A stretch of DNA of 64,000 bases from a bacterium 1XD42-76 (GTDB taxonomy: Bacteria > Bacillota > Clostridia > Lachnospirales > Lachnospiraceae), in contig QZDW01000006.1 in the NCBI GenBank assembly GCA_009917545.1, positions 62,001 to 126,000 of the forward strand, in the 5' to 3' direction. The notes under the pieces are model-generated. The model did not search any database and had not been told where the DNA came from. It saw only the letters and a program-made list of their open reading frames with translations. The number at the start of each line of letters is the position of its first letter. Position 1 is the first letter of the stretch. A program made the position numbers and the translations under genes. Positions 1 to 9,387 of the stretch are shown piece by piece.

Positions 1-1065
1 GAAACGACGCTGCAGGCGGACGTTGATTATATTACAGGCTTTGACGACGACGGCTACGCAGTTATTACCCTTCTGGAATCCGGAGCCGGAGCGGAGGCGA
101 CAACCTTAAGCGTTTCCGGGGACAAGATCGACCCGTCCCAGGTAACAAGCAAGGATATTATAGGCGGCTACAACGTAAGCACCGGGAAGGAGAGCGGCCT
201 GGAGCTTGTACGCCAGGTTTACCCGCTTTTGGGAATGACGCCGGGGCTTATTACTTCGCCGGGATATTCCAAGGATCCGGCGGTCGCTTCGGTTATGGCA
301 GCGAAGTGCCTTAATATTAACGGGCTTTTCACTTGCGAATGCATCACCGACCTGGACTGCACAAAGGACGGGGCGACGAGATATACGGACGTAAAGACCG
401 TAAAGGAGAAATCCGGCTTTGTAAGCGAACACATGTCGGTGGTTTGGCCAAAAGCAAGAATATGGGACGAGGTTTACTATTTCAGCGCCCTTTATTCAGC
501 ATTGATCGCCTACGTCGACGCCAGCAACGACGACGTGCCGAACCTTTCAGCCAGCAATAAAGCGATCCCTATTACCGGCCTTTGTTTGGACGACGACGAG
601 GACAGCGAGATCGTAGTAGACCAGGAGCAGGCGAACCTGGTAAACAGCTTCGGAGTTTCCACGGCGATCAATTTTAACGGCTTCCGTTCCTGGGGAAACA
701 ATAGCGCAGCTTACCCCATGACAACGGACCCGAAGGATCGCTGGTTTTGTTGCCGCCGCTTTTTCAGTTGGTGGGGAAACAGCTTTATTTTAAGCTACTT
801 CCAGAAGGTAGACGACCCGGCGAATCCCCGGCTTATTCAGAGCATCTGCGACGCGGAGAACATCCGGGGCAATTCTTACGTCGCGCAGGGCAAGTGCGCC
901 GGCGCACGGATTACCTACAGCGAGGACGAGAACCCGATCACGGACATTTTAAACGGGAAAATCCAGTTTCACCAGTACCTGGCGCCGTACACACCGGCGG
1001 AGGATATTCTGAACGTATTGGAGTTTGACCCGACCATGTTAGAAACGACTTTAGGAGGTGAATAA
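1..1065 (+). CDS. Phage tail sheath protein (5' end cut by window)
   Basis: The reading frame is open from base 1, so the start lies upstream; 354 residues are visible. It is the contractile tail sheath: subunits polymerise round the tail tube and shorten on infection. The visible part contains the stretch PGLITSPGYSKDPAV, typical of clostridial sheath proteins, and a C-terminal part with QFHQYLAPYTPAEDI resembling the conserved sheath C-terminal domain. The tail tube gene follows after 2 nt, the order expected for P2-like (FI-FII) tails. Identification is by family resemblance and gene order. Confidence 0.85.
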   Translation, partial: ETTLQADVDYITGFDDDGYAVITLLESGAGAEATTLSVSGDKIDPSQVTSKDIIGGYNVSTGKESGLELVRQVYPLLGMTPGLITSPGYSKDPAVASVMAAKCLNINGLFTCECITDLDCTKDGATRYTDVKTVKEKSGFVSEHMSVVWPKARIWDEVYYFSALYSALIAYVDASNDDVPNLSASNKAIPITGLCLDDDEDSEIVVDQEQANLVNSFGVSTAINFNGFRSWGNNSAAYPMTTDPKDRWFCCRRFFSWWGNSFILSYFQKVDDPANPRLIQSICDAENIRGNSYVAQGKCAGARITYSEDENPITDILNGKIQFHQYLAPYTPAEDILNVLEFDPTMLETTLGGE

Positions 1066-1067
1066 GA

Positions 1068-1586
1068 TTGTATAACATTCCTTCAAAAATTAACTCTTTC
1101 AACGTATACAAGGACGGCACGAAGCTGGTCGGCATTTCCGACGAGGTAACGCTGCCGGACTTTGAGAGCTTAACGGAAACATTAAGCGGCCCCGGCATTT
1201 TGGGAGAGATTGACGACCCGACCGTGGGGCATTTCCAGAGCATGGAAATGGAGATCCCTTTCAGGACCATGGATAAAGATTTATTCATTCTTTCGGACGA
1301 TATTTCCAGCGTTACGGTTACTTTGAGAGGCTCGATCCAGTACACCGTAAACGGCAGCGGGGCGACGGCTTTTAAGCCTATGCGGATCGTAGTCCGGGGG
1401 AAAAATAAGGGGCTTACAGGCGGCAAGGCGAAGCAGGGAACCGGAACCGCAAGCAGCATTAAGCTGGAGCTTCTTTATATTTTGATTGAGATTGACAATG
1501 TTACCGAGATTGAGCTTGACAAGCTCAACTTTATTTACAAGGTTCACGGTAAAGATTTATTAGAGAAAGTGAGGAAGATGTGCTAA
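1068..1586 (+). CDS. Phage major tail tube protein
   Basis: A 172-residue protein of the size and composition of P2 FII-type tube proteins. It forms the inner tube inside the sheath through which DNA passes. The start is TTG, chosen because AGGAGGTG lies just upstream, overlapping the end of the sheath gene. Its stop TAA overlaps the ATG of the next gene, so sheath, tube and chaperone are translated as one unit. Assigned from its position between sheath and chaperone and from the IPSKINSFNVYKDG N-terminus common in this family. Confidence 0.85.
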   Translation: MYNIPSKINSFNVYKDGTKLVGISDEVTLPDFESLTETLSGPGILGEIDDPTVGHFQSMEMEIPFRTMDKDLFILSDDISSVTVTLRGSIQYTVNGSGATAFKPMRIVVRGKNKGLTGGKAKQGTGTASSIKLELLYILIEIDNVTEIELDKLNFIYKVHGKDLLEKVRKMC

Positions 1587-1969
1587 TGGATAAGGATAAA
1601 AATTTAAACCAGGTAAACCAGGCAGCAGAAGCAGAGGCGGCAGCAGTTGAGGCAAGGAAAAAGCAGGAGATGGAGGACAACCCTTTCCTGGTATTCTTCA
1701 AGAAGCCCTTTACCTTTGAGGGCGTAAGCTATGAAAGCGTAGATTTGAGCGGGCTGGAGTCTTTGAGCGCGGCGGACATGATCGCAGTAAATAAGACCAT
1801 AGAGCGCGGCGGAACGGTCAACGTATTACCGGAAATGTCGCTGGAGTACGCCTGCCTTATTTCCGCCAGGGCTTCCGGTAAGCCCGTGGAGTTTTTTAAG
1901 GCGCTTCCGCCGAAGGAGGCACTTAAGATCAAAAACCGGGTAACAAATTTTTTGTACGGCGAGGACTAA
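1586..1969 (+). CDS. Phage tail assembly chaperone (short form)
   Basis: A 127-residue soluble protein between the tube and tape-measure genes, where tail assembly chaperones (lambda G, P2 E type) always sit. Such proteins coat the tape measure while the tube polymerises. I start at ATG 1586, which overlaps the previous stop and follows GAGGAAG; a GTG two codons earlier is possible. The N-terminus is Ala/Glu-rich and probably helical. The gene ends just after a slippery AAATTTT, and a -1 frame stays open into the tape-measure start, so a longer form is expected (see 1945-2121). Confidence 0.8.
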   Translation: MDKDKNLNQVNQAAEAEAAAVEARKKQEMEDNPFLVFFKKPFTFEGVSYESVDLSGLESLSAADMIAVNKTIERGGTVNVLPEMSLEYACLISARASGKPVEFFKALPPKEALKIKNRVTNFLYGED

Positions 1970-2121
1970 AGCCAACAGACGGCTCCAGCCTTCGGAAATT
2001 AACCATACACCTATCAATTATTTTGCGGACAGGCTTAGACGCATTAGAAAGCCTGTCCGTTTTTGAATTGATAGAAATAGCGAAGGAGGTGACGGAGATT
2101 TATGACAGCGGGCGGCGGTAA
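1945..2121 (+). other. Programmed -1 frameshift site and extension of the chaperone
   Basis: The heptamer A AAT TTT at 1945-1951 is read in the zero frame as AAT TTT, the X XXY YYZ pattern of -1 frameshift sites. The -1 frame then stays open from 1951 to TAA at 2119-2121, overlapping the tape-measure start at 2102, and would give a fusion of about 178 residues. The extension contains a helix-like run, LDALESLSVFELIEIAKEV. A frameshift at this locus is known in most long-tailed phages. The heptamer and open frame are seen; the function is inferred. Confidence 0.7.
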
Positions 2122-5100
2122 AGAAATGGAGATCGCTATAAAAATAGCGGGCAAAGTTGAAAGTTCGTTTAAAAACGCCTTAAGCCAGGCCACCAAGGGA
2201 CTGGGAACCATTACGAAAACGGTCGCTTCCGCTACGGCGGCAGCAGCCGCAGCCGTAAGAGCTATGGGCATAGCTGCCATAAATACCGGAGTCGAGTTTG
2301 AAAAATCCATGAGCCAGGTTGCCGCCACCATGCTGATCGACAAGACCACAGCGGAGGGGCAAAAGGCTTTTGAAACATTGGAGAATGCCGCCAGGGAGTG
2401 CGGGGCAAGTACAGCCTTTTCAGCGACGGAGGCGGCTGAAGGTCTAAACTATTTAGCCCTTGCAGGTTATGATGCAGAAAAAGCGGCGGCAGCGTTGCCG
2501 ACCGTTTTAAAACTTGCAGGGGCGGGAGCCATGGATCTGGGACACGCCAGCGACATGGTGACGGACAGCATGAGCGCCCTGGGGATAGAGGCAACCAAGA
2601 CGAACCTCACGCAGTTTTCTGATCAGTTGGCCCAGACAGCCAGCAAGGCGAACACGAATGTCGCCCAGTTGGGCGAGGCTATTCTGACCGTAGGAGGAAC
2701 GGCAAAAGGACTCGCCGGGGGAACGACGGAGCTTAACACAGCCCTCGGAATTTTGGCAGATAACGGACTAAAAGGAGCGGAAGGAGGTACACACCTTAGA
2801 AATATTATATTGAGCCTGCAGAACCCGACGGACAAGGCGGCGGCTTCGCTTAAGTCTTTGGGTGTTGACGTATACGACGCCCAGGGGAATATGCGCGGCC
2901 TTAACGACGTATTCAAGGATTTGCAGGGAGCCATGGACGGGATGGACAACGCCTCGAAAGACACCATACTCTCGACGCTGTTCAATAAGACCGACCTTAG
3001 GGCGGCCAACGCCATGCTTGCAAATTGTACGGACCGCTTCGACGAGCTGTCCGCAGCAGTTGAAAACAGCGCCGGAGCTTGCGAAAATATGTACGCTATT
3101 CAGCTAGACAACCTTAACGGAGATATTAACATTTTGAAGTCCGGTCTTTCCGATTTGGGAATCAGCATATACAAGGACCTTAACGGACCTTTAAGGGAAA
3201 TGACCCAGTTAGCCACCAGCATGGTCGGGGAGCTTTCCGAGGCGTACAAGAGCGGCGGCATGGAGGGCATGGTCGGAGCGGTAGGCGGATGCATGGCTGA
3301 GGTAGTAAACACCATAGCGGACTACGCCCCGCAGGTAGTAAGCATGGGCGTGGACCTTTTGGAGAATTTCATAAGCGGGATAACAGACAACTCCGGGGCA
3401 TTGGCAACGGCAGCGTCGGAAGTTATTACCGTTTTTGTCGAGGGACTTTTTACCCCGGTTCCGCAGGTCATACTTGCCGGAATCGACATATTGACCCAGT
3501 TCGTGCAGAGCATGACCACGCAGCTTCCGCAGCTTATAAGTACCGGAACGCAGGCAATAGTAAACTTCGTAAACGGCATCATACAGCGATTGCCGGAGGT
3601 TATATCGACGGCCCTTACGTTGGTTCAGACACTTGTAAACAGCATAGGACAGAACGCCCCCATGCTTATAAGCGCAGCTATTCAGCTTATAGGAAATTTG
3701 GTTTTAGGCATAGCGTCCATGCTTCCACAGCTTCTACAGATGGGAATACAGCTTATTTTGAGTTTGGCGCAGGGAATACTTTCTAACCTGCCCCAGATTT
3801 TACAAATGGGCGTACAGATTATTATAAGCCTTGTTTCCGGCATAACCCAGATGCTGCCCATGCTTATACAGGGCGGAATACAGCTAATAATTTCACTTAT
3901 ACAGGGAATTATAGCGAATTTGGGAAATATTGTGCAGGCAGCGGTCCAGATCGTTATAACACTGGCGACGGGCTTGATCCAGGCGATACCGCAGCTTATA
4001 GCGGCGATACCCCAGCTTGTAGGGGCGATAATTGATACGATTTTAAACACAAACTGGCTTGACGTTGGAATCCAGATAATAAAGGGATTGATTGACGGTA
4101 TTATGAGTACCGGAAAGAGCTTGTGGAGCGCGATCAAAAGCCTATTCACGGGCGGAGAAGTTGACATCCCGGACACTTCCAGCCAGAGCGCAGCAGTTGT
4201 GGACAGCTACGCGTCCGGTATTAGCAGTAACGCCGGAACGGTAACGGCGGCAGCCAACAGCATGGCAACAAACGCTTTCAGCGGAATGGACACCAGCGGG
4301 GCGACGGCAGCCGGGACCATGGCGGGGACGGCCTTCTCTACAGGCTTAACCGACAGCATGGCAGCGGGCGGACTTGATACAACGGCTTTCAGCGCAAACA
4401 TGACAGCCATGGGAACAACCGGGGCGACAGCATTAAACACCGGACTCAGTACCGGGATAGCAGGGACCCCAGTAGACACAAGCGGCATTTTGGACGTTTC
4501 AGCTTTCAGCACGAACATGACAGCCGCAGGAACCGAAGGAGCGACGGCTCTTAGTACCGGGCTTAATACCGGGCTTACCGCTTCGGCCATTGATACCAGT
4601 GCGCTGACGGTAGACACTTCCGGGCTTACGGCGACGCTTACGACGGCAGGAACCGAAGGAGCAACGGCCATCGGAACGGGAATGACCGGAAACAGCCAGG
4701 CAGTAACCCAGGCGGCAACGACCCTGGGGGACGACGTAAACACCGCTTTAGACAGCGGATGGAATAAAGCAAACACAAGCGCACAGACGGCGATGCAGCG
4801 CCTTGCAACGACTGTCACAGACGCGGCCCGCTCCGCAGCGAGCGCGGTGAAAGCAGCATTTGAAAACATGACCATAACGATCCCGAAACCAAAGATCCCA
4901 GTTATAAATGTTTCCACAAGTTCCGTGGCATACGGCGACGGCGGAAGCGTAAGCGTTCCGAACTTTTCAGTGAGCTGGAACGCCCTGGGCGGCATTTTCG
5001 ACCAGCCGACCATATTTAACACGCCAGCAGGAATGCAGGGCGTAGGGGAAGCGGGACCGGAGGCAGTTCTGCCCCTTGATACGCTATGGGCGAAAATGAA

Positions 5101-5371
5101 GGAGATTTTAAACGAGGCAATCGCCGCAAGCGGCGGAGCTTCCCTTATTGACGCCTTTATTGAAAAGCTGAAGGGAATAGGAACCGGAGGCGGCGGCGGA
5201 CAGCCGGAGCTTGCCGGAGCCGGAGGGCCTACGATACAGTACAGCCCGGTCTATAACCTTTACGGAAGCGCCGGGAAAGAAGAAATCGCAGAGGCCGACC
5301 GCATGAGCCAGGCAGAATTTAACAAGCTGATGAAACAATACGAGAAGGATCAGCAAAGGCGGAAGTTATAG
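2102..5371 (+). CDS. Phage tail tape measure protein
   Basis: A 1089-residue protein, the longest in the tail operon, as expected for the tape measure that sets tail length. Residues about 50-340 form a TP901-type N-terminal domain (ATEAAEGLNYLALAGYD, GGTHLRNIILSL). Residues about 400-680 are hydrophobic repeats of roughly 20 residues, with LPQLLQMGIQLILSL-like units. Residues about 690-870 are Ala/Gly/Thr repeats of the ATALSTGLNTGL kind. The end is Gly-rich and then charged. The start follows AAGGAGGTG with a rather long spacer, so ATG 2126 is possible. Confidence 0.92.
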   Translation: MTAGGGKEMEIAIKIAGKVESSFKNALSQATKGLGTITKTVASATAAAAAAVRAMGIAAINTGVEFEKSMSQVAATMLIDKTTAEGQKAFETLENAARECGASTAFSATEAAEGLNYLALAGYDAEKAAAALPTVLKLAGAGAMDLGHASDMVTDSMSALGIEATKTNLTQFSDQLAQTASKANTNVAQLGEAILTVGGTAKGLAGGTTELNTALGILADNGLKGAEGGTHLRNIILSLQNPTDKAAASLKSLGVDVYDAQGNMRGLNDVFKDLQGAMDGMDNASKDTILSTLFNKTDLRAANAMLANCTDRFDELSAAVENSAGACENMYAIQLDNLNGDINILKSGLSDLGISIYKDLNGPLREMTQLATSMVGELSEAYKSGGMEGMVGAVGGCMAEVVNTIADYAPQVVSMGVDLLENFISGITDNSGALATAASEVITVFVEGLFTPVPQVILAGIDILTQFVQSMTTQLPQLISTGTQAIVNFVNGIIQRLPEVISTALTLVQTLVNSIGQNAPMLISAAIQLIGNLVLGIASMLPQLLQMGIQLILSLAQGILSNLPQILQMGVQIIISLVSGITQMLPMLIQGGIQLIISLIQGIIANLGNIVQAAVQIVITLATGLIQAIPQLIAAIPQLVGAIIDTILNTNWLDVGIQIIKGLIDGIMSTGKSLWSAIKSLFTGGEVDIPDTSSQSAAVVDSYASGISSNAGTVTAAANSMATNAFSGMDTSGATAAGTMAGTAFSTGLTDSMAAGGLDTTAFSANMTAMGTTGATALNTGLSTGIAGTPVDTSGILDVSAFSTNMTAAGTEGATALSTGLNTGLTASAIDTSALTVDTSGLTATLTTAGTEGATAIGTGMTGNSQAVTQAATTLGDDVNTALDSGWNKANTSAQTAMQRLATTVTDAARSAASAVKAAFENMTITIPKPKIPVINVSTSSVAYGDGGSVSVPNFSVSWNALGGIFDQPTIFNTPAGMQGVGEAGPEAVLPLDTLWAKMKEILNEAIAASGGASLIDAFIEKLKGIGTGGGGGQPELAGAGGPTIQYSPVYNLYGSAGKEEIAEADRMSQAEFNKLMKQYEKDQQRRKL

Positions 5372-5383
5372 GAGGTGGTAAAG

Positions 5384-5665
5384 TTGGCGAAAACATATAC
5401 CACGATACAGGGAGAAACCTGGGACGAAATAGCCTATAAGGTTTACGGCGGCGAGGAATACGCCGCCTTCCTTATGGCGAATAATTACCGCTATTTGGAC
5501 ATTTTAGTCTTTTCAGCCGGAACCGTTTTAAATACGCCAGGTATTCCATGGTACGAGGACAGCGACGAGCTGCCGCCGTGGAGAACCGGGGCGGAGGACG
5601 AAGACGAGGACGAAGATCCTTACGACGATTACAGCAACGAGGACGAAGCGGAGGACGACGAATGA
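5384..5665 (+). CDS. Phage tail protein X (LysM-like)
   Basis: A 93-residue protein resembling P2 gpX. An N-terminal LysM-like domain (TIQGETWDEIAYKVYG, then AGTVLNTPGIPW) is followed by a very acidic tail rich in Asp and Glu. In P2-like phages this protein is needed for tail completion and acts at the hub end. I start at TTG 5384, eight bases after AGGAGG; a GTG three codons earlier overlaps the ribosome binding site and is less likely. Its TGA stop overlaps the next ATG. Confidence 0.8.
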   Translation: MAKTYTTIQGETWDEIAYKVYGGEEYAAFLMANNYRYLDILVFSAGTVLNTPGIPWYEDSDELPPWRTGAEDEDEDEDPYDDYSNEDEAEDDE

Positions 5666-6981
5666 ACAAAGAAACACCCAGGCAGGCAAGCGTAAGCGTG
5701 ACCTACCAGAAAGCCAAGAAGGCCGGCGGGACAAGTAAGCGCCCCGCCGCCGTCATGGCGGAATATAACGAAGGTTTTTCTTACACAGACCCGGCATCCG
5801 GGGAAAGCGATACCGTAAGCATAACCCTAACAAATATAGACTTACGCTGGGCAAATAAGTGGATGCCAAAAAAAGGCGATAAGTTGACAGCAAAAATCAT
5901 TGAAAAGAGCTGGGACAAGGCAGGGCAAAAGAAAAGTTTCTATTGCGGAAAATTCTGCCTTGACGATTTGAGCTACACCGGCCCGGAGCTTACCTGTACT
6001 ATTGGCGGAGTATCCGTCCCGGAAGGGAACGCTTTCAGAAGCACGGGCAGAAGCAAGACCTGGAAGAAAGCAACGCTTAAGGAAGTAGCGGCGGAGATCG
6101 CCAAAAATTACCACCTTAAGCTGCAGTACACCGGGGGGACGATAAAGCTGGGAACCATAGAGCAGAGCAACGAGGCAGACAGCAGCTTTTTAACAAAAGT
6201 ATGCCAGGACTACGGGATGGCGATCAAGATTTACAGCGGAAAGATTGTTATCTACGACAAGGGAGAATTTGAAGCCAGGAAGCCGGTGGCCACCTTGAAA
6301 AAGGCAGACTTGCAGGACTGGTCATACAATACCACCCTGGTCGGAACGTACACGGGCGCCCGCATTAAGTACACTTCCGGCAAAGACGACAAGGAAATGA
6401 AGTGCGTAGTTGGAGGCGGAAAAAGAATACTTAACATTAACGAGAAGGTCGAGAGCCTACAGGAAGCCCAGCTAAAAGCCTGCGCCAAGGTAAACGCCGA
6501 AAACGAAAAGGCGGTAACTATGAGCGTAACCATCATGGCGAACAACCGGATCGCAGCCGGAAGCACGGTAAATATAAAAGGGCTTTACCAGCTTTCCGGG
6601 AAATACTTTGTGGATAAAGTAACGCATAACATAAGCCCAGACGGAGCCTACACCATGGCGCTGGAGCTTCACAAGTGCCAGAAGCGCATAAGCAAGGCAA
6701 CCGTTATGAAGGAATACCAGGGAGAAAAGAAAGCGGTCGCTTCCAAGAGCGCAACCGCGCAGCCAGCAGCCGGAGAAGCCCTCGCAGTAGGCGACAAGGT
6801 TATCGTAAACGGCCCGGCTTATTGGGGAGGAAACGGAGGCAAGGCGAACCAGTGCAGCAACATGACAATGTATATAACGCAGATTTTAGGAAGCGGCTAT
6901 AAGTACCAGTACGGAGTAGCGAAGCGCAAGGGCGGGACGCGGTACGGCTGGTGCGGAAAAGAAAGCCTTAAGAAAGCATAG
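5662..6981 (+). CDS. Tail hub protein, gpD-like, with C-terminal SH3-like module
   Basis: A 439-residue protein like P2 gpD/XkdQ-type hub proteins (phage late control D family), which form the base of the tail tube. The ATG overlaps the gpX stop. Residues about 1-370 are the hub portion. From about residue 375 (nt 6784-6978) there is an extra module with GDKVIVNGPAYWGGNGGKA and KGGTRYGW, clearly similar to the C-terminus of this phage's endolysin at 16538-16738. The module is probably cell-wall binding (inference) and would bring the hub into contact with peptidoglycan. Confidence 0.82.
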   Translation: MNKETPRQASVSVTYQKAKKAGGTSKRPAAVMAEYNEGFSYTDPASGESDTVSITLTNIDLRWANKWMPKKGDKLTAKIIEKSWDKAGQKKSFYCGKFCLDDLSYTGPELTCTIGGVSVPEGNAFRSTGRSKTWKKATLKEVAAEIAKNYHLKLQYTGGTIKLGTIEQSNEADSSFLTKVCQDYGMAIKIYSGKIVIYDKGEFEARKPVATLKKADLQDWSYNTTLVGTYTGARIKYTSGKDDKEMKCVVGGGKRILNINEKVESLQEAQLKACAKVNAENEKAVTMSVTIMANNRIAAGSTVNIKGLYQLSGKYFVDKVTHNISPDGAYTMALELHKCQKRISKATVMKEYQGEKKAVASKSATAQPAAGEALAVGDKVIVNGPAYWGGNGGKANQCSNMTMYITQILGSGYKYQYGVAKRKGGTRYGWCGKESLKKA

Positions 6982-6991
6982 GAGGCGGAGG

Positions 6992-7462
6992 ATGAGCGAC
7001 GGAGGAAACAGGATCGGGACCGTAAGCAGCGTAGACGCGAAAACGGGAATGGTAAGCGTAATATTTAACGACCGGGACAACGAAGTCACGGAGCTATTAC
7101 CCTACGCCACCTTTAACGAAGAATACAAACTGCCGCAGATCGGGGCAAAGGTTGTCGTTTTGCATTTGAGCAACGGCGGGGAGATGGGGATCATCTTAGG
7201 GACCTATTGGAACGAATACAACGCAGCAGGGAACCCCGGAACCTTCCACAAAGACCTGGGCGGCGGAGCCTATATCAATTATAAGGACGGCGTACTGACC
7301 ATAGCGGCAGAGCATACCATAATAGCGTCCTTAGACGGCGGCGAAACTTACCAGGAGGTGGAGGCGGAGAAACTTCTGCAGAAGGTTCACGACCACGAAA
7401 AGAGGATCGCGGCTTTAGAGAAGGCCGTAGGAGTAGGGAAGGGGGTAGTTGAATGGCCATAG
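6992..7462 (+). CDS. Phage baseplate assembly protein V
   Basis: A 156-residue protein with the OB-fold N-terminus typical of gpV (RIGTVSSVDAKTGMVSV, then LPQIGAKVVVLHL) and a glycine-rich region, GNPGTFHKDLGGGAYINY. gpV trimers form the central spike at the tail tip. The C-terminus is a short helix with HDHEKRIAALEKAV. A good ribosome binding site (AGGAGGCGGAGG) precedes ATG 6992. The next gene overlaps its last 10 bases. No separate spike-tip PAAR protein is visible nearby. Confidence 0.85.
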   Translation: MSDGGNRIGTVSSVDAKTGMVSVIFNDRDNEVTELLPYATFNEEYKLPQIGAKVVVLHLSNGGEMGIILGTYWNEYNAAGNPGTFHKDLGGGAYINYKDGVLTIAAEHTIIASLDGGETYQEVEAEKLLQKVHDHEKRIAALEKAVGVGKGVVEWP

Positions 7463-7848
7463 GGCATATAGGGAAAACCGTCGTATTTGAAACCAGCGAC
7501 GCGAAAATCCTTAATTTCAAAAAGATGCAGCGGACCGTAAAGGGGCGCTGGGCTTCCCATTCCAGGGTAGGCAAAAAGCCCAAAAAACAATTTTTAGGGC
7601 CGGATGCCGACCAGCTAACATTTACCATAACCCTCAACGCAGAACACGGCGTGAAGCCACGGAAAACGGTAGAGAACATAGAGAAGCTGATCCGGACGGG
7701 GAAACCCCAGACCGTAGTTATTGGAAGTAAGAAGGTAGGCTCCAACAAATACGCCATAACGGAGATCAGCGAGAACTGGGAAACGATTTTAAACCGGGGC
7801 GAGGTTGTAAAGATTACCTGCGACATTACCCTGGAGGAATACTTATAA
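7453..7848 (+). CDS. Phage tail protein, gpU-like
   Basis: A 131-residue protein in the position of P2 gpU, a tail completion protein. It has a basic N-terminal half (RTVKGRWASHSRVGKKPKK) followed by PDADQLTFTITLNAEHGVKPR and an NWETILNRGEV motif typical of gpU family members. Its start overlaps the gpV gene, so the two are translationally coupled. Assignment rests on motif resemblance and context. Confidence 0.75.
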   Translation: MAIGHIGKTVVFETSDAKILNFKKMQRTVKGRWASHSRVGKKPKKQFLGPDADQLTFTITLNAEHGVKPRKTVENIEKLIRTGKPQTVVIGSKKVGSNKYAITEISENWETILNRGEVVKITCDITLEEYL

Positions 7849-7866
7849 GGGGAAGGAGGCGGGCGG

Positions 7867-8217
7867 ATGTTTGGCACACCGGAAACAGTTTTAATCGGCT
7901 TCGACTATCTTAACGCGACGGAGCTGGAGGAAATGCAGCGGAACCTTGAAACGCTTTACAGCACCAGGGCCGGGACTTGCCCCGGTGATCGTAACTTCGG
8001 TTTAGAGCAGACTTTTGAGAGCTGCCCGACCAACGTAGCAAGAAACTTGTTTGCTTTGGAGGTTATAGAGAAAACGGAGATTTACGAGGATAAAGCGGAA
8101 ATATTAAACATTGAATACACGCAGTCCCAGGACGGGAACCTGACCCCGAAGATTACCATCGGGCCGAAGGATCCGGAGGACACCGAGGACGCAGACACGG
8201 AAGAATCGGAGGAATAA
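7867..8217 (+). CDS. Baseplate wedge protein, gp25/gpW-like
   Basis: A 116-residue protein between U and J, where the gp25/gpW lysozyme-like wedge protein normally lies. It has the family pattern LYSTRAGTCPGDRNFGLE followed by a conserved hydrophobic strand region and IEYTQSQDGNLTPKITIGP. The last 18 residues are almost all acidic. gp25 connects the baseplate to the first sheath ring. A strong ribosome binding site (GGGGAAGGAGG) precedes the ATG. Confidence 0.7.
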   Translation: MFGTPETVLIGFDYLNATELEEMQRNLETLYSTRAGTCPGDRNFGLEQTFESCPTNVARNLFALEVIEKTEIYEDKAEILNIEYTQSQDGNLTPKITIGPKDPEDTEDADTEESEE

Positions 8218-8232
8218 AGGAGGTGGCAAGGA

Positions 8233-9387
8233 TTGTCGGACATTCTACACACAATAGATAATTTACCGGATATTTCTTTTATAGACGGCTTGTCTTTAGA
8301 AGATATTCAGAACCAGATGTTAAGCGACTTCGTGACGAAGTACCAGGAGATCACCGGAAAGAAAATACAGCTTTCCAAGTCGGACCCGAACCGCATTATT
8401 ATGTTAGGTTGCGCCCAGATTATATACCAGGGCTTACAGAACATAGACAAGGGCGGAAAGATGAACTTTCTTAAGTACGCCTACGACGATTATTTAGAGA
8501 ATATGGGTGCGCTTAAGAGGGTAACGAGGAACCCGGCAAAGTTCGCCCAGGTTCCGATCAAGTTCACGCTTTCCGGAAAAAGGGAAGCAGCTACCAGCAT
8601 ACCGCAGGGAACCAGGGTAACTGCTGCCTACGAGGTTTACTTTGCTACGATTGAGTACGCAGAAATACCGCCAGGGGAAACGGAGATAACGGTCATGGCG
8701 GAATGCACCGAAGCCGGAACCATAGGGAACGACTTCGCTGCCGGGGAGCTTACGACGCTCGTGGACCCTATAGGCTTTATTTCCAAGGTTGAAAACACGA
8801 AGAAAAGCACCGGAGGGACGGAAGTAGAGTCAGACCAAAACATGGCGGAAAGAATTTACCTGGCCCCTTCCAGCTATTCCACAGCCGGCCCGGACGACGC
8901 CTACGAGTACTGGGTGAAGGATAGCAACCCGTTTATAGGGGATGTTAAAATAACCAGCCCTACGCCGGGCTTAGTAGATATCCGCTTTGTTATGACCGAC
9001 GGAACCGTCCCGGACGATACTACCATAGCAGCAGTAACTGCAGCAGTAAACCAGAGAGGAAAGCGGCCGCTTACGGACCAGGTACAAGTAAGGCGCCCGG
9101 AAATTGAAGAATACGAGATAGACGTGACCTATTACATAAACACCAGCGACAGCAACGCGGCAACGGCTATCCAGGCGCAGGCCGAAACCGCCGTAGAAGA
9201 TTATAAGCTGTGGCAGGCTTCCAAGGTAGGCCGGGACATAAATCCGGATGAGCTTATAGCGAGGCTGAACGACGCAGGAGCAAAGAGGGCAGAAGTCCGG
9301 GCGCCAGCGTTCCGCGTTATAGGAGAAACAGCGAAGGCCCAGTGTACCGGGGTAAATATTATATACGGAGGGCTTGAAAATGATTAG
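8233..9387 (+). CDS. Baseplate J-like protein
   Basis: A 384-residue protein of the usual size for the P2 gpJ/Mu gp47 family, a structural component of the baseplate wedge. Features seen are the N-terminal FIDGLSLEDIQNQML, the central IPQGTRVTAAYEVYFAT with repeated beta segments, TGGTEVESDQNMAERIYLAP, and a C-terminal PLTDQVQVRRPEIEEYEID. It starts at TTG 8233 after AGGAGGTGG. It overlaps the following tail protein I gene by 8 bases. Confidence 0.88.
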   Translation: MSDILHTIDNLPDISFIDGLSLEDIQNQMLSDFVTKYQEITGKKIQLSKSDPNRIIMLGCAQIIYQGLQNIDKGGKMNFLKYAYDDYLENMGALKRVTRNPAKFAQVPIKFTLSGKREAATSIPQGTRVTAAYEVYFATIEYAEIPPGETEITVMAECTEAGTIGNDFAAGELTTLVDPIGFISKVENTKKSTGGTEVESDQNMAERIYLAPSSYSTAGPDDAYEYWVKDSNPFIGDVKITSPTPGLVDIRFVMTDGTVPDDTTIAAVTAAVNQRGKRPLTDQVQVRRPEIEEYEIDVTYYINTSDSNAATAIQAQAETAVEDYKLWQASKVGRDINPDELIARLNDAGAKRAEVRAPAFRVIGETAKAQCTGVNIIYGGLEND

